Assembly: GCA_013365365.1 (NCBI GenBank)
Contig: JABVXU010000173.1
Coordinates: forward strand, 1-64,000
Source: Cruorifilaria tuberocauda
Taxonomy: Eukaryota > Nematoda > Chromadorea > Rhabditida > Onchocercidae
Length of the DNA stretch: 64,000 bases
Direction: 5' to 3'
Shown: positions 14,101 to 25,400 of the stretch, piece by piece
Position numbering within the stretch: position 1 is the stretch's first letter
How the letters are laid out: each line of letters opens with the position of its first letter
Program-made: the position numbers and the translations under genes
The notes under the pieces: generated by a model
What the model was told of the DNA's origin: nothing
Seen by the model: only the letters and a program-made list of their open reading frames with translations
Databases searched by the model: none

Positions 14101-17100
14101 AAACCCTTATGAAAATTTTCCGTATAATGATACCATTCTACTTACTACTGTTCCAAGAATTGCGAAATTTTACAGGCTTTATTTATTGTTCGTTAGAAAA
14201 AAAAATTATAAGCAGAACGAATGAAGAGCCGGATGCACATCCGATATCATAGCTTATACTTCTTGATGAAAAGATCCATAAGAACTGATACAGGTAAGAC
14301 AATTTATGAAAATTCATATAAAATCATCATGAGTTTATAAAAATTTGTTGATTGTGCGACAAACGGTAGTGATGTCATTTTCGGATAAGCAATCTTGAAG
14401 AGTCTTATTTACAGAAGTAAATTTCTTAAAAATTACGTAATCCTCCATAACAATAGGTCATGACTGGATTACTTAGCAATTTACTTATAACAAAGTTTCG
14501 GAGTTATTTTCGATCTAAACTTCAAATAGGTCGTATGAAGCTAATCACCAAATCGAATAAAATTTAGTCCTGAAGTCTAGATATCCAAGTTTACAAGATT
14601 TTGATACTTCCAATCCATGAAAATACTTCCTTAATACACGAAATACTTATGTAGGAGGCGGTCTCTCAAAAACTAAAATATGAATGTTATGTATTTTCAT
14701 TAGTCTAAGAGCCGTTTAATTTAATGTTTTCAAGGAAATCTGTAGAAAATTTAAATTATAAAGCATCTGATTTTTTTGTGAAAATTCGTATATTATTACA
14801 TGTCATTAAAAACTCATCAATAATATTATTAGAGAATCATACTTATGATGAAAACGAAAAACTCAACAGAGATTAATTAACTAGATCCACTTTATATCAA
14901 TGCCTTATTGAATTCCTTAACATTTACAAAACCGAATTAGTACTTCTTGAATGCTTCATTGATTATTCAATAGTTAACGTATACATGTAATGAATACGTT
15001 TTATCAAACACTATATCTACCGTATCATCTTCGTAGAAGATAATTCTAATCTTCCAGTTTCATCCACTAAAGTAATCAAGGATCCACATTTTATTTGCAA
15101 CAGAAAAGGAACTCCACCAAAGTGAAAATTATTCATCTACCTGAGAGAAAAGAACTTTCCTACCGTTTAATAGTTTATTAAAATCGCAATATTTCGATGT
15201 TTTCCTTATAACCTAACATGCAAGATATTTTATCAGCCTTCTGGAAATTTCCTATATTGCAATTATTAATCCTCAAAATTTATAAAAATAAAACGCCCAG
15301 GGTGCGCAGAACACAAACCTTTGATGTACTTCTTTTCCCTGATCGCTCCTACTGTATCCCGAATAAGCTGTAATTTGCTACCGTTTTCAGACGTATAACC
15401 ATCTGTGTATTTGTATCCTTTCTTTGGACCAACTTCCTCCATAATTGCTTTAACAGCGCCACAACGCGGTAATGTTGCATGTTCCAAATGTGGATAACCA
15501 TTCTCACGACCATATCTACATATCACGAAATATATGTATTATCTAACATGCTTTAACTAGACAAACTGTTTTTTTAAGCAATGGATATATTGCTGGATAT
15601 GTGGCTGAATGCTTCACCGCTGTTTCGGCTAGCAGTAAAATCCTCCAAACTTAGGACAGTGCCTTCAATTATACGTGCACGGTTCAATTATACGTATATA
15701 TGCATCTACTTTTTTGGCCGACATCATGTAGGATGAATTTCAAGTTTGTGAATTTTACAATTTTAATGTCGTAGAAACTCGAGGGCGTTATGCTATTGCA
15801 CTTCCGTTTATTTCACTGTCATTTAATCTTAAAGAAAAGAAATATTATGAACCCCATCCCACTTTAGCAAAATTTTTGGTTACTTCTGGCTAGACTGAAT
15901 CCTTTTGTAGTAGAAACCGCCTTCCGGGAAAAGAATAATCCATCGCCGATCACGATCCCAAAAAACTTTTCGTAAATGATCCTTTAAACGAATCAGCTCC
16001 TTTTCTCGTGTTGCTTTCCCTTGTCTAATAAAATAATCACCATGCATCTGAGCAATAATCCCGAAGGGTGTCCATCGAAACATGACATCCATTAACCATA
16101 AAGTCTGAAAAACATATTCTTTGCCGTTATTTATCGATTCAAATCTAATTTTATCTAATTGAGCGAATCGGAATTAGGATCTATAGTATACGATCATGTA
16201 ACAAACTGGTTAAGTATAAAAATGCTTAAGATTATAATGTTGTACCTTCCTACTAGCAACTCCCTTGCTTTGGAGGGTAGTCATCAAAATAGGAACATCT
16301 GCAGTGCTCTGATGGTTGCACATAAGAATAATCCGTTCATCAACACATAACTTTCTAACATCGTCACCAAATTCATACACTGAAAATATTGAAAAAGATT
16401 TAGAAATTTAAAAAGCATACAATACTAGAGAAAGGAAACATATTCAAATTATTTGAAAACCGACCATCATATCCAGCAGTATAGCCTGCATAACCAATGA
16501 ATGCTTGTAACCAACTATAGAGTTTTCCTTCATAGAACCAATACAATCTCGGCCTGAATAATTAATAATTTCATCATACATCTTCTATTGACTTCAAAAT
16601 TAGAAAATGGTAAGAAATTTATTTTGAAAAAATTATTGGAATGAAAAAAGAAATTAGAACTATAATAGATTCTACGAATTTTTATAGAAAAGTTTTATTC
16701 TAGCAACAGAACTCAAAAATTTTTACCATAAAGAACGGGCCCAAAGAATTGGAAGCATAAAACCAAAATAGGTGGCAAAAAAGACAGTGACATTTGAGAG
16801 ACATAAAAGAGTACGGAACGGTGTTTGCAGAATCCAAATAATTCTGAAAAACAAGAACAAATTCACTTTTTTTAATTGCCTCTTATATATTGACATAATC
16901 ACATATATCCCACTTGTAAAATGCTAATTCCGTTCATCAAATGCTTCTTTAGTGCAAGATTTCATCCAAATAGTAAAATTATTACCACACTAATTTGTAG
17001 AATTCCCGCTCCTCTATCAATCAATCAAAAAGTCTTAATCACTAACTTAAAAACATCACATTATCCTAGTAGAAAACACAAGACAGAGCTTACCGCTCTA

Positions 17101-17281
17101 AATTAGTTTTAGTTGACCAAGCAGATTTATCACCCGGTGGTCTATATGGTGAATGCGGGCGCATATCTGGTGCTGGTATTGAGGAAAGTGTTGCCATATT
17201 ATTTGTTCCTGAAATAATAGCCTTTCCTTTTTCCTTAGAATCGTTTTTCGGTTTTGATTTTTCTGGTTCAAAGCACTGTGT
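11187..17281 (-). CDS. LPGAT1-type lysophospholipid acyltransferase (5' end incomplete)
   Basis: Exons, in transcript order: 17281-17094, 16843-16727, 16553-16465, 16379-16246, 16104-15884, 15515-15319, 12132-11990, 11591-11519, 11362-11187. All joins keep frame and give about 445 residues. The product resembles human LPGAT1 along its whole length. It is an endoplasmic reticulum membrane enzyme of the PlsC/AGPAT fold that re-acylates lysophospholipids such as lysophosphatidylglycerol. Block I of the family (Hx4D) is seen as NHQSTAD in exon 4. Block III is FPEGG in exon 5, and HGDYFIRQGK lies before it. A hydrophobic N-terminal segment spans exon 2 (LCLSNVTVFFATYFGF). The last exon holds another hydrophobic stretch (WRIVGQYIFW). 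The N-terminus has a Lys/Pro-rich extension of about 60 residues absent from the human protein. The first listed exon starts at an acceptor (TTGCAG), so either an upstream start exon is missing or translation begins at the internal Met near residue 31. Intron 6 is unusually long (3.2 kb). Confidence 0.93.
12133..15318. other. Long intron 6 of the LPGAT1-type gene with GC-richer islands
   Basis: All other introns of this gene are under about 450 bases; this one is 3.2 kb. It contains two patches with higher G+C and open frames unlike the surrounding AT-rich DNA, at about 12600-12840 and 13480-14130. Neither matches a family I know. The second carries end-to-end open frames on opposite strands (13548-13877 plus, lacking a normal ATG, and 13886-14080 minus). 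They may be a decayed inserted element or unknown regulatory DNA. No terminal repeats or target-site duplication were seen. Confidence 0.5.
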
Positions 17282-18099
17282 CTGCAATATTTTCCTAATG
17301 TATACTTTTACTTCAAGCTGTAACTTTAAATTTTATCGTTCCTTTTTCAAATCAGAAAAAAAGCATGAAAACACAGAAAATAGTAACTAATTTTGTCACT
17401 ATTTAGGTTAATTCAAGGAGATGCAGATGTACGCGGTTTACCTTTCAAGTTCTAATTTCATCATTGTTATTGAAAGATTAACATGGGAATACTTAAATAT
17501 ACGCAAGCAAACGTCATATTATTTTTTATTTAAATTTTCAAAAAAAAGCTCAAGCATTGAAAATTTCCCAATCAAAATACCATTAAGACCAAAAATCTCC
17601 ATGCTTTCATCTTCCATCAGCTATCTAGAATAACTTTTACATCAATGTACAAGAACGATTGAAATAATAACTGAATGAGAATCTTCTGGAAATTTAAGTA
17701 AATGTTGAATTTCACTTATGTGGATATTTGTTCACTGAATAAAGCAGTCGCAACATCAAAAGTACATAACGATAATGATTTATAAGTTAAAAGTTAAACT
17801 GACAAGATCTAAAAAAGCAAAATTAGAAAAAAAAGAAACAAAAAATGAATTGCTCATTTCAGAAATGTAACATTTAATGTCAAGTGGACAAGCTAACAAA
17901 GATGATAAAATAGGTTTGAAACGATCATGAAAGAATTTTGATTTTATTGGAAGCCTCTAGGAAAGGTGCTGAAAAAATCGCCAGGAACACACCTCGTCAT
18001 TTAATACTTGCCACTAGTTAATAAAGATTAAAACGGACTTCTTTTTTTCACTTCAAATTCCTCGATCGATATAATTATGTAAAAATCGATGAATGGAAT

Positions 18100-18480
18100 G
18101 ATGACGTGAAGTGAAACGTGCAGTCTGAAAATTCGCATTTCAAAACTATCTGAACCTATAACTCCTCAATTCATGCCCATTTCACGAAACTCTGCCAAGC
18201 TCCCGTGCCCTGCCGTCTTCCGATTCTTTTATTCGTAGTGATAGCGAGTAACGATGAGAGTGAGGAAAAGAGAGAGAGAATGAGGACATAAAACACGTCA
18301 TGCATCGAAAGACACGTCAAAATAACAACAAATAAAAACACGAAGACAAACTGTCCGCATTAGGATCCGTACTTTCAAAATTTTTCGACCCTATCTATTG
18401 CAGCAGAATTCCCGTTAGCAAACGAGAAGAACGTGTATCCATGAAAAGTTCACGTAGTTGCGTGAGATTCTAACATGATG
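18100..18480 (-). promoter_or_regulatory. Candidate promoter / 5' leader of the LPGAT1-type gene
   Basis: This patch is the most GC-rich stretch upstream of the LPGAT1-type gene and lies about 0.8-1.2 kb before its first detected exon. Two copies of ACACGTCA (CRE/bZIP-like core ACGTCA) lie 14 bases apart near 18293-18321, next to an AG-repeat tract. Two overlapping short minus-strand ORFs begin at ATGs near 18305 and 18301. The second could join in phase 0 to the exon at 17281 through a weak GTTTCG donor, so part of this may be the first coding exon. The role is inferred from position and composition only. Confidence 0.3.
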
Positions 18481-18565
18481 ATGAAGTGATGCAACATCCT
18501 AACGATGACAATGAATTTACGCAACCATGCTGATAATGAAATAATGCAACATTCCAATGATAACA
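18476..18565. repeat. Degenerate direct repeat, two copies of about 25 bp
   Basis: The block around GATGCAACATCCTAACGATG recurs about 60 bases later with a few changes (AATGCAACATTCCAATGATA). A third weaker copy lies between them (TTTACGCAACCATGCTGAT). It sits upstream of the LPGAT1-type gene. It could be old tandem duplication or clustered binding sites; no function is assigned. Confidence 0.5.
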
Positions 18566-20840
18566 ATGTAAACATTGAGTTGTATTCAAATGCAAATATC
18601 ATTTATGACTAACGCTATTTTATACTGTCAAAGTTTCTTGTCGAAAAAAAGAATGAAATCATCATTACTTATCCCTGCCATTATCATTGATTTAAGCTTA
18701 GTTATTGATTAGTTATTGATTGCTTACAAATGCATTATCATTTTTAGCATACTGATAATACACGTGTGGAATAATTTCATTCGAGGCCTCTATTAAAAAG
18801 ATACACATCATTTGATTCGATAGCATTTTGGATTTAGGAAATTTCCTTTTAGAATCTAGAAAAGATATTCTAGAAGCTTCGAATGACAGCATAAACAAGC
18901 AATAAAGTTATTGATTTGGTAGATTTAAGAGTGACAAAGCTCCCAGATGAATTCAGTAATTTCAAAAATTTGTGTGAATCGAATTTGCCAAATTTTTGAA
19001 TTTGAAAGTTTTGAGCTTTCCATTTCATTCTTTTTCTTTCATTTTTGCTATTTTATTAGTAAAGCAACTATGTGACAATAAGAGAAAGTGGAAGAAATGA
19101 TCAGATCTCGGGATTCTCGGGTTTTCTGAGAAATGGCAAGTTTATTTTTTTGACAATTTCTAAATAAAAGTATGAATAGCGTCGAGCGCCTCGATTTCAC
19201 AATTATTGAAGAATGATTTTTGATTAAATGTGATTATTGATTTGAAAGTTTCACATTCTTTTTGGGTAAGGAAGGAATGATAGTTAATTTTGGACAAATT
19301 AAATTAAAATTTTAGGTTTCAAAACATTTTCAAGTAGTAGAAGAAATTTGAATTAAATTGCTTCATTCAGTTATGTAGTAATTTCTGAATATTTATGAAT
19401 AAGATCACTCAGATATCCAGTACCAAAATCAAAGAGAGTGTTATTTATGATTTCACCTTTTGCAATTTGCAGGTATTAGCTTAATTATAAGTCAAACTCG
19501 AAAAAAAATTCTTACAAAAAAAAACTACTTTCTTCTAGTTTCTTCATTTTCTTTACTAAGTGTAATTTTTATAATTATGAAAGTATAAGAAAATGATTAC
19601 CGTTTGATAGAATACGTTATCTTTGAAGTAATTAATTTAAGTATAATTTGTATATTTTCACGGCAAGTACAATATAACTTCGGAATCTTCGATGAGATAT
19701 GGGTGACTCTGCTGATTTCTGTTATTTTTGGAAAATATTAATGATATCAGACCAATATTGTTCAATTGGAGACTGATACAAAAAAGGTAAAGTTTAATGA
19801 ATTCCAGTTTACGTCTGCTACATCTGTAGTGAAATTCATTAAACAAGCGGTATTTCACCTGGGGATTAAGATGATTAAAATGATTTTCAATCGCCAAACT
19901 TTCCATGTTTCCTCTCGGGACTTTGGCAAACTGTTTTTTGAAGAGATGAAGCAATGCTTGCAATAAATTACCAAGTTGAAATCATTCGCGAAGTGACAGG
20001 TGAAGTGACAATTTTTAGCCTAAATTTTCATGGAAAAGAGAGCAAAACGAGAAAAAAATGTAGAGGAAATATCCAGAAATCTTTATAATGTTGGAATAAA
20101 ATTATGACTTTGTAAATAATGCATAAAAAATTTTAATTCTAAATAATTGCATGCAACCGATGCAGTGGCATTTCTGAAATTATCATTATACAAACCGGTT
20201 CGATAAAATTCTCTTCTTGGCAGTAAGTGTATTTTTGTTATCATTTTTATCAGAAATAGTTAGTAAGTAACGTGAAATCATTTATTCTAATTTCTTAATC
20301 TATACTCTATAGTCTTCTTTATTTTACCTTTGTTCCAGGAATATTCTGCTTACCTGTAGAACTTTTGGCCTCAAGAAAAATGAAAAATTTTTGCTAAGAG
20401 ACCTATTATTCGATTAGGCCTTTTTTCATCTCACTTTATTAATTAGAAAATTTTCGTAATAAAATTCGTACACTTGATTTCATAAGCGCAAATGATTTAT
20501 TTCGCATAGCTGTCAGACGTGTTTACAATCTTACTAATTATCAACATTTATCTAGAAGTGTTGAAAAGTACGTGAACATCGAGATATCCCGGATACTGTT
20601 CAAAAGATTATATGGTGTTAAAAATTTCCACTAGCTTTCTTATTATATTTTAGAATTTTTTTGAACTTATGATATTAACCATAAAATTATCTATGAAAAA
20701 TATCATTGAAGTGAGTAACACATAACATTGTAAAATTTTTTTTGCCTTGATAATTCATAAGCGTTGTTAAGTTCTCTTAACTTTAATAACTGAATTAACT
20801 AAGTAACAAAACTAATTCTTCCACAACATTCTTGTTTATC

Positions 20841-20869
20841 TTTATTTCCCAGGCTGAAATTAAGCAGTG
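20841..20869 (+). promoter_or_regulatory. Acceptor-like site before the TSP-like gene (possible SL trans-splice site)
   Basis: A pyrimidine tract followed by CCCAG ends at 20852, only 17 bases before the ATG at 20870. I found no upstream coding exon that would need a cis-splice here. In nematodes this layout commonly marks a spliced-leader trans-splice acceptor. Confidence 0.5.
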
Positions 20870-22490
20870 ATGGCAACATCAGCTGAACAGCTAAATCCCA
20901 TACCAGAGCAACAGGCGGAAAGTGAACCGTCCGTTGTGGAGAAGGAAGTTGTTGCACCGGTAACTGCCGGTATGGATACGGAAGAGGTATGAAAGACTAT
21001 TTCATGTATTAATTTTACGAGAGATTCTTTTGATAATTCATCCTTATGCTTATTGATTGAATTGATAACGAAGTTTGTTAATATTCAGCTTTCTGATCTA
21101 TCGGAAGCTTGGGAAGGTTCATCAACTAGTACAAAGGGTTCTTCATTTTCATCTTGGTATCATGTAAGCTATTTCTTAAATTCATTTTCTATCCCTGAGT
21201 TCTATTAATATTTTAATGATATCTTCAATGATTTGATTAAATATTATATTGCTTTTAATGAGAGTTGTAAAAATTGTTAAGGTATTTATTAACTTCAACG
21301 ATATCTTTCAAAAATAAAGTAAAAATAATTTTATTATCATTTTTTCAGTTTTCATCAATTAATTTTAGTATTTGAATGAATTTCAGCGAATTGCTCCTCT
21401 GATACGTAATAAGCAAGTACGAGTGCTTTCGATTATTAATTGTATCCTGACAATAATTAATTTATTTGTTGTCTTATTGATTGTCACAAGTTGTTTTTGG
21501 TTGTTAGCACTCAAAATTAAGGTTTGTTGAGAGAGAAATTTGATTAGTAATTAATTCAATTTAAATTTAACCAATAATTCGGTATTAATTTAAATAAAAA
21601 ATAAGAAAAAGATTGAATATAATTTACTCTAAATTATTAATAAAATTACAGCATAGTCAAGTACTTGAATATGATATGCCATGCTTTTATGAATTTAAAC
21701 CGTGGTCGCAATGTTCGGCAACTTGTTGGGCCGACGGTCAACCGATGCCGGTTATGGAACGTGAAATAGATGAGAATAAATTAGTATTTACACGTGGAAA
21801 AAGTTTTGCCGCCTGTCCATCGAATATTAAAAAAAATTTTGTACAGAGAGCACCTTGTAATTTACAACGGTATGTTCATTAATTCATTTATTATCGCAGC
21901 AATATGATACTTGCTACTCATTTCTAATTTTTATTTCGAATTACGTAACATTTAACACGTACGTTAAGGGAAACAATTAGACAATCACTTGTCTTTGCTT
22001 GACATCTTGCTTAGTAACAATTTGGTAAAATTTAGATTTAGCTTATTAAATAGATTTTATTAAACAGAATCTTTCGAATTTTTACGCTTACTTTCAGAGA
22101 AAGTAGAGGAATTGAAGTAAGTAAATAAATTAATTATAAAAGGAAGAAAACTAATTATGACTGATCCGTTGTTACTTGAAACTGAAATTACGGGTAAGTT
22201 GAACTGTGATATTTACCACTCATTGAACAGCTTGTAAAACAAGAAATTATCAGTGGTGATTGTTAAATGATCTAATTACTAAATGATTCAAAATGTTTTC
22301 CAGTTGTCCGCTAAAACTGAGTTCTTTCTCAAATTGGACCCAATGTCTCTACAAGAATCCTGAACTACGAAAAGCGGGAGGATGCTATCAGATGCGTATA
22401 CTACCACTTGAAGATCGTTTGATTCACGTGGATACATCAGAACTTACAAGAAATTGTCCAAGTGATCAATGTCCAGATTATATTCCCTAA
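20870..22490 (+). CDS. Type II membrane protein with two thrombospondin-like cysteine modules
   Basis: Exons: 20870-20986, 21089-21163, 21387-21521, 21652-21869, 22304-22490. Joins keep frame and give 243 residues. The N-terminal 75 or so residues are hydrophilic, acidic and Ser-rich with no signal peptide. Exon 3 encodes a basic patch (RIAPLIRNKQVR) followed by one strong membrane segment (about residues 80-105), so the C-terminus should face outside. The outer part begins with a first module (FKPWSQCSATCW ... RAPCNLQRC), typical of the start and end of a thrombospondin type 1 repeat but without the usual arginine ladder. A shorter second module follows (FSNWTQC ... GGCYQM ... NCPSDQC). FSNWT is also an N-glycosylation sequon. 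I know no named family for this architecture. A role in adhesion, matrix or cuticle is only a guess. Start chosen as the first ATG after an acceptor-like site. Confidence 0.85.
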
Positions 22491-25400
22491 TATGCAATAT
22501 TTTGCAAGTTTCCCATCATACTTTCTTACTGAAAAGATCTGATCTGCTCGGAACAAAAAAACTGTAATTTGTGGAAAGTAATTGAATATTTAAAGTCTAA
22601 ATATTTCATCATTTGATTCTTTTTAATTAAAAATACTTTGATTTGTTACTATAAAATATTATGATTTTGTTCTATCACAAACCTTCACTTCTCAAATCTT
22701 AACAAAATAGCTAATGCTAACGATTTGTTTCAATTATTTTTCAATTAAATAAATAACTGTTTTAAGTAATCATCGTTATTTGTGTACTAACTTTATGAAT
22801 TGCCAATAAGTATATTACTATGTATATAACATATTGGAACTTATGATGAATTGATTAATTTTATCAAAGAAATTGTAATAATTAATTAATTTATGCAACA
22901 TTGTGGACATTAGAATGATCGCAGAAAATCTTACTCTATTTATCAGTTAGTTAAAATTGACTTCGAACGATTACTACGCTCATTTCAAATAATAAATTTA
23001 TAATAAACATAAATACGTTGTTGATTGAGAACAGCACTAAATTGAGTATTCCAATTTTGATAAGATAAATTCTGATAAGTGATGATTTCATCTAGAAATG
23101 GCTCGATATAAGCTAATAAAATGCTTATGTACATTTTTCGAAATAACTGATCCTGACTTGATTAACATTATCCAATCAATATAATCGATAATTTGCCTGA
23201 TTTGTGAACTTCTAAAAATTCTATTATATGCTAATAACTTACAAGCTTACTAAAATGACGTTTTAAATTGCATCTTAATTGTTTGTTGCACTTTTTTTCT
23301 AGAATAATTTCCTAAAATTGATTCGAAAATAATTTCTGCCATTGACAATTTGATGAATTTTAAAATAAAAAATTTTAAATTCCTCTGATTTCTTTAATAA
23401 AAATAAATCTCTTTATGCGAAGATTTAAAAAAGGAAGAATGAAGAAAATATATGCAAATAATGAAGTTCTGATTAAATTTTTTTCCTTCAAATTTTGAAC
23501 AAATTTTAAATCAGAGAAAATTCTTAATAAATTTCAAACATTACTATTAAAAATATTATTTGCATTTAAAAAATTCAAATAATACTAAGCAATAATGCAA
23601 AAATTTAATTTTCCTTGTCAATTTGCGAAAGTATTTTCAATGAATAGCCAAATTTCTCTGCCATTCACTCATCAAATTCATTTAATAAATTATCCATAAC
23701 TTTTAGATTACATTTTTTTCTGTACTTGAAAATATCAAAAAAGAACTTTGGAAAATGCTATAAATTAGCAGTATTTGAGAGACGATTATCTTTTTGTTCT
23801 ATAGATAACACTGATAACACTTCTTGTATGTTTCCCATCAATTCCTGATATTTGCATTATTTTGAAATATTTAGAAATGGATGAAGTCGTAGGAGTGATA
23901 AGAAACTATGATTGCGTCCCATATACTACTGATAAGAGCTATATTAAAGATGGCTAGTACATATAAGATTTTCTCAATGGTTGATAAGATATATCATTTT
24001 GAAAGATTTTAGAATTAATGACCAATTAAAATAAATGTAAATTTGATAGCTGAATAAGAAAAATCAAGAAAACTCCATAAATGATTTGAAGTTTCTTTGT
24101 TTCCTTTCCCTTTTTTGTCTCTTTTTTCATTTCAGAATGAATGAACATTAGGCTTTTAACAACTTGGCAGTTTGGCTTCATTGATTTTACTGGTTTATGG
24201 ATGTTTCACTTTGACAGCTCAATATTTACATCCATACATTTATCCAAAAGTGCCTTTGTTTTGTATGAAAGCATTTCAGATGCTAAATGTCTTCCACTTA
24301 TTTCTTCTCATCGAATCCTTCAAGCTGATTTCCTTCATCTAACAGTTGGATGAATATTCAGTGATAACCTGCTTAACTGAAGCTTATCATTTTTCGTTTC
24401 TCAATTCACATTTCAACATTGAGCCGTCATGCGAAATCGAATTTTATTGTCAATTAATTACTATGCGTGTTAATTGGTGTAATTATTTTCACATAAACAT
24501 AGTTATTTGATATTGCAAATTCTTTCAAATTTTAACCGAAACAAAAAAAAATCATAAAAACAATTAATACTCTTTCCTCTCTCTTTCACATTTCTATCTT
24601 TTCAGAAATTTATCATAGAATTGCTTTTTTTATTTAAAAATATTTCCTAACTATTAGCTATTATAATTAGCGAAGAAATTAAATTAATATCGTATGAATT
24701 CAAAGTTAATATATATTTTCCAATAGCTAATGGAATCGAAATATTTAAAAGTATTTTAAAAACGGAAAAAAATCAGTAATTTTAGCATTTTGATCAATGA
24801 TTTCTGAAATGTCATTCACAATTAATTCCTAAAATTCATCATTATGAATTTTTTCCGTAATTCTTAAATGAGAGGTAAAATAGAAGAATGAAATATAAAT
24901 AGATAGCTAATTAGTACATTTGCTAATAAAAGTTAGAGTAGAATTACTAACCTCTCCAAGTATCATTAGTACTATTTATATTATCACCATTGGTCATAAT
25001 TAAAGTAAAATACTTTAAAGGCATAGAATCTATGATGTATTAAAAAGAGAAAAAAAAACAAACAAACAGTTAGAACCTGTTTTCGTCTTATTTTATATTT
25101 GCATAAATTGAAGATCTAATTTGAACATAATTTGTTCATCAAATAATAATTTATAAAATTTTCAATTAGTCATTAACTGATCAAATAATATTGTAATAAA
25201 TAAAACCGTAGAATTTGTTTAACATTTAATTTATGATCAAGAAATCTACTATCAAGGGGGCGAGCTATAATTTCTATTAATCGTATTAGAAAGAAATTAA
25301 ATCATAATTTAGATAGGATTGCACGATCAATACTATATTAATTTATTAAATTATTTAGAGGATTAAAAATTGTTAGTTTATAAAATCAATGAAAACAATG

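Larger units (their letters stand above)
17282..20852. other. Intergenic region between divergent LPGAT1-type and TSP-like genes
   Basis: The LPGAT1-type gene leaves leftward and the TSP-like gene rightward, so this 3.6 kb should hold both promoters and the missing LPGAT1 5' exon. A clearly GC-richer patch at about 18100-18480 is the best promoter or first-exon candidate. It includes a purine-rich tract (gagagagagaa) and two ACACGTCA words. A minus-strand stretch near 19660-19960 is open and relatively complex but has no recognisable family. The rest is AT-rich with no gene seen. Confidence 0.5.

Noticed and set aside
24141..24353. 70-codon ATG ORF in the 22.5-30.1 kb gap
   Set aside because: No splice partners, no conserved motif and no regulatory context; not distinguishable from chance.
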